Below are positions 38,252-46,846 of a stretch of DNA of 64,000 nt, piece after piece. The notes under the pieces are model-generated. The model saw only the letters and a list, made by a program, of their open reading frames with translations, was not told the DNA's origin and made no database searches. A program made the position numbers and the translations under genes. The stretch comes from Acidobacteriota bacterium (lineage in GTDB: Bacteria; Acidobacteriota; Blastocatellia; RBC074): contig JAHBSF010000017.1 in assembly GCA_019639255.1 (NCBI GenBank), positions 1-64,000 of the forward strand, in the 5' to 3' direction. Every line of letters starts with the position of its first letter. Position 1 is the stretch's first letter.

Positions 38252-39994
38252 ATGAGCGTTATCCGCATCGCGCTCGCACAGATCAATCCACACGTAGGCG
38301 ATTTCGCAGGAAATACCGCGAAAATCATCGCCGCAATCTCCCGCGCCCGCGACTCGGGCGCACACCTCGTAGCCCTGCCCGAACTCGTCGTGCCCGGCTA
38401 TCCGCCCGAAGACCTGCTCCTCAAACCCCAGTTCATACGCGCCAACCGCCGCGCCCTCGATGAAATCCTGGCGTCTACGCGGGGAATCATCGCCGTCATC
38501 GGCTTCGTCGATAAAACTTCCGATATCCATAACGCCGCCGCCGTGTGCTGCGACGGCGACCTGAGAGGAATTTACCGCAAAGCCTACTTGCCCAATTACG
38601 GCGTCTTCGACGAATATCGCTACTTTCGCGCAGGCACTGCCGCTCCCGTATTCCACTGCGGAATGAACGGAGACTTTTCCTTCGGCGTCAACATATGCGA
38701 AGACATATGGTATCCGGGCGGCCCTACAAAACTTCAATCGCTTGCAGGCGCGCACCTCGTCATCAATATCTCCGCCTCGCCCTACTACGCGGGCAAGGGC
38801 GGCGACCGCGAACGCATGCTGCAAACGCGCGCCGAAGACAACGCCGTCGCCGTAGCCTACGTCAATGCCGTAGGCGGACAGGATGAATTAGTCTTCGACG
38901 GTCAGAGCCTCGTCATAGACGAACGCGGACGCACGGTTGCGCGCGGCCCCGCTTTTGAAGAAGGACTCGTTTTCGCAGAAATCAATACCGAACGCGTCTT
39001 CAAGGAGCGTCTGCACGATCCGCGACGCAGGCAGGAACGGCTTGACGGCGACGACGAGGGGCTGCGCGTCGAACACATCGTCCTGCGCGCCGCTGAATCG
39101 CACGACCCGGGGGCGCCTCGCCTGAGTCCCACGCTCTGCGAACCGCTCGACAAGGTTGCCGAGGTATACAGAGCGCTAATCACCGGCACCCGCGATTACG
39201 TGCACAAGAACGGTTTTCGCAGCGTAGTCATTGGGCTTTCGGGCGGCATCGACTCTGCGCTCACAGCCTGCGTAGCGGCCGACGCGCTCGGCCCCGACGC
39301 CGTGACATGCGTCTTTATGCCCACGCGATATTCATCTGCGGAAAGCGGGCGCGACGCCCAACAGCTTGCACACAATCTCGGCTGCGCCTATCACGTCGTT
39401 CCCATAGAAGAAACATTCGAGGAATATCTCGAAATGCTGCGCCCCATATTCGCCGATGCTCCGATGGGCGTAGCCGAAGAAAACATTCAGGCGCGCATAC
39501 GCGGCAACATACTGATGGCGCTGTCGAACAAATTCGGCTCGCTCGTCCTGTCTACGGGCAACAAAAGCGAGGTCAGCGTCGGCTACTGCACGCTATACGG
39601 CGATATGGCCGGCGGCTTTGCACTGTTGAAGGACGTGCCGAAGACGCTCGTTTATGCGCTGTCGCAGCATCGCAACCGCACGAATAGCCCCGTGATTCCC
39701 GAATACATCATCACGCGCGCGCCGTCGGCCGAACTGCGCGAAAACCAGAAGGACTCCGATTCCCTGCCCCCGTATGACATACTCGATGCCATACTCGAAC
39801 GCTACGTCGAAAACGATCTGGACATAGACGCCATCGTCGCCGACGGATTCGACGAGACTACGGTAAGATGGGTCGTGCGGCAGGTCGACATCAACGAATA
39901 CAAGCGGCGTCAGGCCGCGCCCGGCATCAAGATCACGACCCGCGCATTCGGCCGCGACCGGCGGATGCCGCTCACGAACCGGTACCGCGGATGA
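38252..39994 (+). CDS. nadE: Glutamine-dependent NAD+ synthetase
   Basis: Protein of 580 aa. N-terminal nitrilase-type glutaminase with Glu44 (ALPELVVPGY), Lys110 (YRKAYLPNYGVFDE) and Cys149 (GVNICEDIW). C-terminal synthetase with PP-loop IGLSGGIDSALTACVA (around residue 327) and STGNKSEVSVGYCTLYGDMAGG. Makes NAD+ from nicotinate adenine dinucleotide. Only 10 bp after the BMC-P gene, suggesting co-transcription; elsewhere nadE is not usually a microcompartment gene. Confidence 0.98.
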   Translation: MSVIRIALAQINPHVGDFAGNTAKIIAAISRARDSGAHLVALPELVVPGYPPEDLLLKPQFIRANRRALDEILASTRGIIAVIGFVDKTSDIHNAAAVCCDGDLRGIYRKAYLPNYGVFDEYRYFRAGTAAPVFHCGMNGDFSFGVNICEDIWYPGGPTKLQSLAGAHLVINISASPYYAGKGGDRERMLQTRAEDNAVAVAYVNAVGGQDELVFDGQSLVIDERGRTVARGPAFEEGLVFAEINTERVFKERLHDPRRRQERLDGDDEGLRVEHIVLRAAESHDPGAPRLSPTLCEPLDKVAEVYRALITGTRDYVHKNGFRSVVIGLSGGIDSALTACVAADALGPDAVTCVFMPTRYSSAESGRDAQQLAHNLGCAYHVVPIEETFEEYLEMLRPIFADAPMGVAEENIQARIRGNILMALSNKFGSLVLSTGNKSEVSVGYCTLYGDMAGGFALLKDVPKTLVYALSQHRNRTNSPVIPEYIITRAPSAELRENQKDSDSLPPYDILDAILERYVENDLDIDAIVADGFDETTVRWVVRQVDINEYKRRQAAPGIKITTRAFGRDRRMPLTNRYRG

Positions 39995-39996
39995 GG

Positions 39997-40083
39997 CAAA
40001 AGAGACAACGAAACAAACGGATATGATCTGTTCCGTTTGTTCCATATATTTCCGTATATTTCCGTTTGTTCAGTTATCTCTCC
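39997..40083. repeat. Long inverted repeat, copy i (short, diverged)
   Basis: Arms AAAAGAGACAACGAAACAAA / TTTGTTCAGTTATCTCTCCT. The shortest two-armed copy with several mismatches. It begins 3 bp after the nadE stop and ends 22 bp before pgsA. Confidence 0.8.
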
Positions 40084-40105
40084 TGCCCCGCTTCCGAGCA
40101 CCGTT

Positions 40106-40837
40106 ATGACGCTTCCGAATCTGCTCACATTGCTGCGGATCTTCGCCGCGCCGCTTCTTGTGGTGGTGCTGCTTACGCGCTTTTCCGAAGACTGGGTGGG
40201 CGTGCCGCAGCACATCGCGGGAGTAACGCTTTTTCTGCTCGCCGCCATAACCGACGCGATGGACGGATGGCTTGCGCGCCGCAGAGGTCAGGTATCGCGC
40301 CTCGGCATCCTGCTCGATCCCATAGCGGACAAGCTGCTCATATCGGCCGCCTTCATTTCTCTGGTTGAAAATCAGCTTGCTCCGGCCTGGGCCGTGGTCA
40401 TCATCATAGGGCGCGAGTTCGCAGTATCCGGATTGCGCTCGATTGCGGCTACTGAGGGCTGGACGATTCCGGCCTCGCGCATGGGCAAGTTCAAGATGTT
40501 TATGCAGGTGGTGACGATTGCGCTGCTCATCACCTCGTCGGTTTCCGGCGGACCGCCCGTGGAAACAAAAGCCTTCCCCATCATCGCATTCTGGACCGTG
40601 CCCGAAATGCATACTTTCATAGAGCATCTGTTCGGCCCCGAAGAACTGACATCGCTCGATGTACGCGTGATGCTTTACGGGCTCGGACGCGGATTGCTGT
40701 GGATCGTGGTCATATCGTCGTGCTGGTCGATGGTGGACTACTTCTACAAGTTCTACCTCAACGCGCGCGACCGCCTCGGCCTCGATGCGGAAAAAAAAGC
40801 GCGGAAGGCGCGGAAAATGACGGAAATCACGGAATGA
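40106..40837 (+). CDS. pgsA: CDP-diacylglycerol-glycerol-3-phosphate 3-phosphatidyltransferase
   Basis: Protein of 243 aa from the ATG at 40106 (MTLPNLLTLLRI). Complete CDP-alcohol phosphatidyltransferase motif: D50-xx-D53-G54-xx-A57-R58, then G67, D71 and D75, within a multi-helix membrane protein. Makes phosphatidylglycerophosphate for phosphatidylglycerol and cardiolipin. It has about 40 more residues than E. coli PgsA: an extra loop (residues ~155-190) and a charged tail (KKARKARKMTEITE). Confidence 0.93.
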   Translation: MTLPNLLTLLRIFAAPLLVVVLLTRFSEDWVGVPQHIAGVTLFLLAAITDAMDGWLARRRGQVSRLGILLDPIADKLLISAAFISLVENQLAPAWAVVIIIGREFAVSGLRSIAATEGWTIPASRMGKFKMFMQVVTIALLITSSVSGGPPVETKAFPIIAFWTVPEMHTFIEHLFGPEELTSLDVRVMLYGLGRGLLWIVVISSCWSMVDYFYKFYLNARDRLGLDAEKKARKARKMTEITE

Positions 40838-40891
40838 ACGCCTCTCAGTGACTCCCGCCTTTCGCCGCGCGCTTCCGCGCTCTCTTCCTCT

Positions 40892-43330
40892 TTACGGCGC
40901 GATGTAACGAACTACTTTCAACTCGCTCAACGCCCGCAGCTTCTCTACCGGCAACCTGCCGACGACGAGTTTCGAGTTCGGCTCATCTACGATGACTTCA
41001 AGACCGAGAGCCTTGAGCGCCCTTACGGCTTCGGGCGTTTTTTCCGTCAGCCATATCTGCACTTCGGCCCTGCCGTCGCGTATGAACGAAGCTTCGACCT
41101 TCTGCTTCTTCTCCAGCCGTTCGATGATTCCCGCAAGCGAGGGATGAAGTTTGCCGTCCGACGGCCGCTCATTGGCGTCGCGGATGCCGACGCCGCTGCC
41201 CCGGCCCGAGTTGCTTCCGCTCCCGCCTCCGATGCCGGCTCCACCGTCCCGGGAGTCTTCGCGTTTAGGAGATGCTTTCGGAGCAGGCAACTCCGCAACC
41301 GTGCCCGGCGTCATCGCCGCGCTTCCCATTACAGATCTGCCCCGCATCGGTATAGCCCCCGAATGTTCCTTATTGCTTCCGAAGACGCCATCGTAGCTTA
41401 CGCCTTCGGGCATCTCGACCGGCACTTCTATGCGGCGCGGCTTGCCGCCCTCCGTAACGATGCGTTCCTCCACCGCAACAAACGATGTAAATTGCGTCAT
41501 CAACCGGAAGTCGATGCCCAGACGCACGATACTTTCGCGTATCTCCTCGCGCGCCGTACCGCGCTGCATTCCCATATAATCCTGCCCCATCAGATCCTCT
41601 ACGCGCGAGCGCGCCCACAGCGTCGCAAGCACATCGTGCTCGGGCCGGTTTTCACGAAATTCAACCGGTATCTCGCGCGAGAAAAACTGCCCCGCAATTC
41701 GCCCCTCCAACCTGACCCTGCCCCGTCCCGGCGCCGTATACCGCCCCACGACTACCACGGGTTTTGCGCTGAACAGATCCGGTATCCGCCGCGGATATAC
41801 ATCGGCAACCGACAGTCCACCCCAGTCGATCTGTATGTCGGTCAGAAGCGGCTGCCGCACGCGCTCGTGAAAACGCCTTGCAGCGGCCGAGCCGTCGTCG
41901 TTGAGCGCGACGTATTCCACCTCGCCGCGCCCCTCCTCGGCCATCTTGTCGAGCAGAAAACGGTTCACCGAGCCGCCGATTCCGAACGAAAAGATGCGCG
42001 CGTTCGGATGCCTCTGAATTTCGGATATGATCTCGAAATCATTGCCTACATAACCGTCGGTCATAAAACATACGATGCGCACGTGCTCCTGCGAATCCGA
42101 AGGATCGAGCGCGGCGCGTATCGCCTTCATCATCTCGGTTCCGCCGCCGCCCTTGCGCGAAGCGAGAAACTCCTGCGCGCGCCGCAGGTTTTCTGCTGTA
42201 GCCGCGACGGGCGCGGGAAACAGCACGTGAGTGTCGCCCGCAAATGTAATCAGATTAAAGGTATCCTGCGGGTAAAGACCGTCGAGCGCGAGTTTCATCG
42301 TCTCCTTGGCCTTCTCTATCGGAAAGCCGTACATCGACCCCGAAGTATCGAGCACGAAAACCAGTTCCTTCGGCCGCACGTCCTTTATATCTACGCGATC
42401 GGGCGGCTGAAGTATCATCGAGAAAAAGCCGCCGCGATCGTCGTGATGCGACAGTATCGCGTCGCCGATCTTCCGCCCCGCAACATCTATTTTCAGGCGG
42501 AAATCCTTGTTCGGAATCGTGGCCCTGTTTTTAAGGCACACGCGGGCGGAGCTTGCGCCCGTGCGCGTCAAATCGACCTCGTGCGAACCGGATGCAATGG
42601 AGTCGATCGGGACTCCGGCCTCGACTTCCATCTGAAGCGAAAGATCGTGCCCGGCGCGCTCGCGCGCTACGGGAGGCGTTATGCGCGAAGCGTCCGGCAC
42701 GCGGTCCGTATCCGGCGCCCAGCCGCCCGCCTGTTTGCCCGTGGGAGCGCCCGGAATGTAGCGCGGCCCGACTACCATCGGAAATACGAATTCATACGAG
42801 CCCTCCTCGTATTTCATCACCTCGACATAGCTGATCTCGATCTTGATTTCCGCGCCCGGCAGAATGTTCGCCACCGACTGCGTGAATATGTTCGGGCGCT
42901 CCTGATCCAGAAGCGCGGCGGTGCGGCCCGAATTGCGCGCGGCTTCATAAATTGCGCGCGCTTCTTCGCGCCGCTTGATCGAACCGCGCACGCGGCGCTC
43001 GCCTATGACCATCGTCATATCGTCGACGGCGGCTGTGGATGGCAGCGGAAAGGCGTATACGGCCTCGATGCTTTCGTTGAGCGGATTTGTGAATTGCTGC
43101 GTGACCGTTACGCGCGCAAGCGATCCGGATACCTGCGCTTTTACATCCGTATGTTTGAGCGGACACGGCGTGTGCGGCCTGCCGTCGCGGTCGATGATTT
43201 GCAGCGTGCCCTGCGTGATGGGTCCGGACGAGGCGGCCTCGACGCTCGGGCCGTGGTCGTTGAGCAGAATTGCTGTAGCGATAGACAGGAGCGAAACCAT
43301 CGCTCCCCAGAAAAATACACGTCGCATCAC
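40892..43330 (-). CDS. Exported VIT- and VWA-domain protein
   Basis: Protein of 812 aa with a signal peptide (FFWGAMVSLLSIATAIL). A VIT domain lies at about 35-170 (VTVTQQFTNPLNESIEAVYAF; FPLPSTAAVDDMTM). A VWA domain at about 320-490 has the metal-site motif DTSGSMYG and TFAGDTHV. Then come a beta-rich region, a Gly/Ser/Arg low-complexity stretch (GGAGIGGGSGSNSGRGSG) and a C-terminal alpha/beta domain (LTEKTPEAVRALKALGLEVI). Inter-alpha-trypsin-inhibitor-heavy-chain-like architecture. Known roles are in adhesion or complex assembly; not assignable here. Convergent with pgsA, with a 54-bp gap. Confidence 0.92.
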   Translation of the reverse strand: MMRRVFFWGAMVSLLSIATAILLNDHGPSVEAASSGPITQGTLQIIDRDGRPHTPCPLKHTDVKAQVSGSLARVTVTQQFTNPLNESIEAVYAFPLPSTAAVDDMTMVIGERRVRGSIKRREEARAIYEAARNSGRTAALLDQERPNIFTQSVANILPGAEIKIEISYVEVMKYEEGSYEFVFPMVVGPRYIPGAPTGKQAGGWAPDTDRVPDASRITPPVARERAGHDLSLQMEVEAGVPIDSIASGSHEVDLTRTGASSARVCLKNRATIPNKDFRLKIDVAGRKIGDAILSHHDDRGGFFSMILQPPDRVDIKDVRPKELVFVLDTSGSMYGFPIEKAKETMKLALDGLYPQDTFNLITFAGDTHVLFPAPVAATAENLRRAQEFLASRKGGGGTEMMKAIRAALDPSDSQEHVRIVCFMTDGYVGNDFEIISEIQRHPNARIFSFGIGGSVNRFLLDKMAEEGRGEVEYVALNDDGSAAARRFHERVRQPLLTDIQIDWGGLSVADVYPRRIPDLFSAKPVVVVGRYTAPGRGRVRLEGRIAGQFFSREIPVEFRENRPEHDVLATLWARSRVEDLMGQDYMGMQRGTAREEIRESIVRLGIDFRLMTQFTSFVAVEERIVTEGGKPRRIEVPVEMPEGVSYDGVFGSNKEHSGAIPMRGRSVMGSAAMTPGTVAELPAPKASPKREDSRDGGAGIGGGSGSNSGRGSGVGIRDANERPSDGKLHPSLAGIIERLEKKQKVEASFIRDGRAEVQIWLTEKTPEAVRALKALGLEVIVDEPNSKLVVGRLPVEKLRALSELKVVRYIAP

Positions 43331-43549
43331 TTCCTCCCAGTAAGCAGTCCGAAATTCAGGGGGCTTTGCCGAGATGGAGGTGACCGGTCACACTAACTAA
43401 CGCACGCCCCAACGGAGAAGCCGGTTTTTCGTTTTCTCCGACCAAAGAACGGCCGTGGACGGCGCCCCTTGCATCGAATGTGGAAATTTTTCTCCGTAAT
43501 GGTATGATCTGCGACTAATTCATCATTTCAGATTCAGACAGGGGTATAC

Positions 43550-43987
43550 ATGACGGATACGGCAGAGAACCTTCCAAAGAGGACGTTTGCGATCATCAAA
43601 CCCGACGCCGTGCGCGCGGGCAATACGGGCAACATCATTCAGCGCATCACCGACAACGGTTTCAAATTGCGGGCGCTGAAGATGGTGCATATGACGCGCC
43701 CAATAGCCGAGGGCTTTTACGCCGTTCACCGCGAGCGGCCGTTTTTCAACGATCTCGTAGAGTTTATGACAAGCGGGCCGAGCGTGGTTATGGCGCTCGA
43801 AAAGGACAATGCAGTTCAGGCGTGGCGCGATCTGATGGGACCGACCGATTCTACAAAGGCGCCGAAGGGCACCATCCGCGGCGATTTCGGTGCGAGCGTG
43901 CAGGAAAATGCAACGCACGGTTCGGACAGCGCCGAAAACGCCCGCATAGAACTGAGCTACTTTTTCAACGCAACCGAGTTCTGTTAG
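43550..43987 (+). CDS. ndk: Nucleoside diphosphate kinase
   Basis: Protein of 145 aa. RTFAIIKPDAV at the N-terminus, active-site His123 in NATHGSDS, and GTIRGDFG. Family-typical length with a seven-residue N-terminal extension. Equilibrates NTP and dNTP pools. Divergent from the VIT/VWA gene across 219 bp; TATGAT at 43503-43508 is a possible -10 without a convincing -35. Confidence 0.97.
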   Translation: MTDTAENLPKRTFAIIKPDAVRAGNTGNIIQRITDNGFKLRALKMVHMTRPIAEGFYAVHRERPFFNDLVEFMTSGPSVVMALEKDNAVQAWRDLMGPTDSTKAPKGTIRGDFGASVQENATHGSDSAENARIELSYFFNATEFC

Positions 43988-44016
43988 CCAAATACAGCAC
44001 GCGAAGGAAGGAAGAA

Positions 44017-44425
44017 GAAGTGCTGAGTGCTGAGTGCTGAGTGCAATTTGGAACTGAAGAACTTCTATACTCCGTCAAGCAAGTTCTTTGAGTTTTTCAG
44101 CCGCGAAGCGGCGAAAGATCTGTAGCCTGGTGCGTGAGCGCCAGGTCAGCAGAAAAAGAAGTTCAAGCCCTGAAAGGGCGAAAGATCTTCCGCCCCTCCG
44201 GGGCTGGCGCCGCTTCTCTACACCTACCCAGGGCTTACGCCCTGGGCTACAGCTCTTTCGCCGCTTCGCGGCTGAAAAACTCAAAGAACTTAATTGGCAG
44301 AGTACTGAACACCAAAATCGAAACCGCTATAGGAAATCAGGAACTTTAATTACAGATGCTCTGTATTGAAGTTCTTCAGTTCCTATTTGTACTCAGCACT
44401 CAGCACTCAGCACTCAGCACTTCTT
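44017..44425. repeat. Outer palindrome with tandem GTGCTGA units around REP copy 2
   Basis: Left side (44017-44075): tandem AGTGCTG units and then GGAACTGAAGAACTTC. Right side (about 44369-44425): GAAGTTCTTCAGTTCC and then tandem CAGCACT units. These are complementary and enclose the GC-rich element 44081-44291, giving a structure of about 410 bp. The right side also has CCCGTCAGCACTTCTTC repeated to 44460. Confidence 0.75.
44081..44291. repeat. REP-like nested palindrome, copy 2
   Basis: Ends AAGTTCTTTGAGTTTTTCAG and CTGAAAAACTCAAAGAACTT. Same internal hairpins as copy 1 (GCCTGG...CCAGG, CCCCTCCGGGG, CCCAGGGCTTACGCCCTGGG). Lies between ndk and the ABC ATPase. Confidence 0.88.
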
Positions 44426-44491
44426 CCCCGTCAGCACTTCTTCCCCGTCAGCACTTCTTCTTTCTCGCACTGCTGCACGGCTGAACTTCTT

Positions 44492-45175
44492 ATGCCGATA
44501 CTCGAAGCACGCAGCGTAACCCGCGAGTACCATATGGGCGCCGAAACCGTACGCGCGCTTTCTGACGTTTCGGCAGGCATCGAGCGCGGCGAGTTCGTAG
44601 CCATCATCGGTACGAGCGGTTCGGGGAAATCCACGCTTCTGAACCTGTTCGGCGGACTCGATCGCCCGAACGAGGGAGAGATTCTTTTCGACGGCAAGAG
44701 CCTTGCGCCGCTGTCTTCGCGCGAAATGGCGCGATACCGACTGCGCCGCGTCGGTATGATCTTCCAGAGCTTCAACCTCATTCCTACGATGACCGCGCAG
44801 CAAAACGTAACGCTCGCGCTTGCGTTCGCCGGCGTTGCGCGCCGCGACCGGCGCACACGCGCCGACGAGTTGCTTGCACGCGTAGGACTCGAAACCCGCG
44901 CACTGCACCGGCCCTCGGAGCTTTCGGGCGGCGAGCAGCAGCGCGTAGCCATCGCACGCGCACTGGCCAATGAACCCGACATACTGCTGGCGGATGAACC
45001 TACGGGCAACCTCGACAGCCGGCGCGCAACCGAGCTGATGGATTTTCTGAACGAGATGAGACGGCGCGACCGGAGAACCATTGTGATGGTGACGCACGAT
45101 CAGGAACTGGCGCACAATTATGCAGACCGCATCATAAGGCTCAAGGACGGCAGGGTAATCGACGGAGACGCATGA
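44492..45175 (+). CDS. ABC transporter ATP-binding protein, MacB/LolD type
   Basis: Protein of 227 aa from the ATG at 44492 (MPILEARSVTREY); upstream in-frame sequence is repeat-derived. Walker A GTSGSGKST (40-48), signature LSGGEQQR (144-151), Walker B ILLADEP (164-170), and VTHDQELA. Its stop overlaps the permease start (ATGA), so the pair is coupled. This is the only ATPase of this type in the window and could in principle also serve the orphan permeases of the 10-29 kb array. Confidence 0.96.
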   Translation: MPILEARSVTREYHMGAETVRALSDVSAGIERGEFVAIIGTSGSGKSTLLNLFGGLDRPNEGEILFDGKSLAPLSSREMARYRLRRVGMIFQSFNLIPTMTAQQNVTLALAFAGVARRDRRTRADELLARVGLETRALHRPSELSGGEQQRVAIARALANEPDILLADEPTGNLDSRRATELMDFLNEMRRRDRRTIVMVTHDQELAHNYADRIIRLKDGRVIDGDA

Positions 45176-46740
45176 ACCTGACCGACATACTCGCGCTTGC
45201 ATTGCGCAATCTGCGGCAGGCAAAACTCCGCACCGCGCTTACCGTCATTGGCGTGGTCATCGGCGTTGCGGCAATCATCACGATGGTCAGCTTCGGCATC
45301 GGCCTTCAGCAGAACATCATCTCCAACGCCTTCGCCAAACTCGACCTCTTTACCGTCATCACCGTCTTCGGCGCAAACACGGATGAACTCATTGCACTCG
45401 ACGACACAATGAATAATCCGTCAAACGTCCCATCAAACAATGCTGACGCCTCATCAAACAATGCTGATGATGATTCGGGCGATGATCCTTCAGATCCACC
45501 CCAGGGTGAATCTTCTCCGGCTGCAAGCCCTACGCCGGATCTGCGCCGCCGCCGTCTCGACGATGCCGCCATAGCCGAAATGGCCGCAATTAACGGCGTT
45601 CGCTACGCGCTGCCCGTGCTGATGTTCCAAAGCTATGTTCGTTACGAGGGGCGCACCGAACGCCAGCGCATAGGCGGCGCGCTCGCTTCGGTGGATTACA
45701 ATCCGCGCTTCAAGAACTTTCTCGCCGGCGGTTCGTTTACAAACGACGACGCGCGCGAGGTCATAGTCACCGAAAACTTTCTCGATCGCGTCGCCGCGCG
45801 CCGCAACCCCGCTCGCCGCGCGCGCCGCAACCAGGGCCCCTTTTCGCCCGCTCCGGTCAAAAGCGACGAACAACGCGCCGAGGATGCGGCATCCGCGATC
45901 GGACGCGAAATCACGCTGCTGACGCTGCCCTCGGCAGCCGGCCCCGAACCTACATCCGTATTCGGCATACCGCTCGGCCTGCTCGAAGCGGGCGATCAGG
46001 AGTCGGGGCCGGACGGCCGCTACGAAACGCACGTATTCCGCATACGCGGCGTGCTGCCCTCGGACGGCGGAGTCAACTTCGATCAGTTTGCGCGCACCGA
46101 TCTGTACATTCCCGTAGAGCAGGCGCGCCGATTCCGGCAGGCCAATCGCGATCCGCTCGAACTGATGAGCGAGGCGCTCATCGGAGACGCCGGATACCAG
46201 CGCGCCGAAGTGCGAGTGATGGATCCCACGGTAGTGCGCGATGTGCAGCGCGAAATTACGAAACTCGGCTTCCGCTCCTTTTCGCTCACCAATCAGATCG
46301 ACGAGATCCGTTACATATTCTTCGTAGTCAACGGCGGGCTGGCGCTGCTAGGCGGAATTGCCCTGCTCGTGGCGTCGTTCGGAATCGCGAATACGATGAT
46401 TATGTCGATACTCGAACGCACGCGCGAAATCGGCATCATGAAAGCCATAGGCGGCTCGGACGGCGAGATTATGCGGATATTTTTCTTCGAGGCGAGCCTG
46501 ATCGGACTGCTCGGCGGCGCATTCGGAGTCCTCGCCGGATGGGGCACGGACCGCCTTGCGAACTTCCTCGTCAACCGCTACGTCGTCAAACAGGGGCCCT
46601 ATATCGAATTCTTCTCCATCCCGTGGTACCTGTGGCTCGGCGCGATTGCATTCGCCGTGCTCATAAGCCTTGCGGCGGCCGTGTATCCGGCGTTGCGCGC
46701 CGCACGCGTAGACCCCATACGCGCCCTGCGCCACGATTAG
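45172..46740 (+). CDS. ABC transporter permease, MacB/FtsX type
   Basis: Protein of 522 aa with the four-helix MacB topology: N-terminal helix (LRTALTVIGVVIGVAAIITM), periplasmic domain, three C-terminal helices (LALLGGIALLVASFGIANTM ... IRALRHD). Residues about 83-130 are a low-complexity insertion of Asn/Asp/Ser/Pro (including the repeat SNNAD) in the periplasmic part, probably a flexible linker. Single, not duplicated, unlike the ADOP proteins. Likely exports lipoprotein, peptide or antibiotic; an outer or adaptor partner is not seen. Its stop abuts inverted repeat copy j. Confidence 0.94.
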   Translation: MNLTDILALALRNLRQAKLRTALTVIGVVIGVAAIITMVSFGIGLQQNIISNAFAKLDLFTVITVFGANTDELIALDDTMNNPSNVPSNNADASSNNADDDSGDDPSDPPQGESSPAASPTPDLRRRRLDDAAIAEMAAINGVRYALPVLMFQSYVRYEGRTERQRIGGALASVDYNPRFKNFLAGGSFTNDDAREVIVTENFLDRVAARRNPARRARRNQGPFSPAPVKSDEQRAEDAASAIGREITLLTLPSAAGPEPTSVFGIPLGLLEAGDQESGPDGRYETHVFRIRGVLPSDGGVNFDQFARTDLYIPVEQARRFRQANRDPLELMSEALIGDAGYQRAEVRVMDPTVVRDVQREITKLGFRSFSLTNQIDEIRYIFFVVNGGLALLGGIALLVASFGIANTMIMSILERTREIGIMKAIGGSDGEIMRIFFFEASLIGLLGGAFGVLAGWGTDRLANFLVNRYVVKQGPYIEFFSIPWYLWLGAIAFAVLISLAAAVYPALRAARVDPIRALRHD

Positions 46741-46846
46741 GAGAGATAACGGAACAAACGGAAATAGACGAAACAAACGGAAATATGTCAACGTCAACTT
46801 TTCCGTTTGTTTCGTCTATTTTCGTTTGTTCCGTTATCTCTCCTTC
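46741..46846. repeat. Long inverted repeat, copy j, filling a convergent gap
   Basis: Begins at the base after the permease stop and ends at the base before the opposite gene's stop codon. Arms GAGAGATAACGGAACAAACG / CGTTTGTTCCGTTATCTCTC, centre TCAACGTCAAC. This is all the sequence between two convergent genes. Confidence 0.93.

Noticed and set aside
40838-40891. Another inverted repeat copy after pgsA
   Set aside because: The 54-bp gap lacks the AGAGATAACGG ends.
41144-43396. 750-codon plus-strand frame opposite the VIT/VWA gene
   Set aside because: Composition is Arg/His-rich shadow coding; the minus strand holds clear VIT and VWA motifs.
44492-46740. Assigning the ATPase-permease pair as macB or lolCDE
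   Set aside because: MacB has ATPase and permease in one chain and LolCDE has two permeases; here neither set is present and no MacA-like adaptor is seen.
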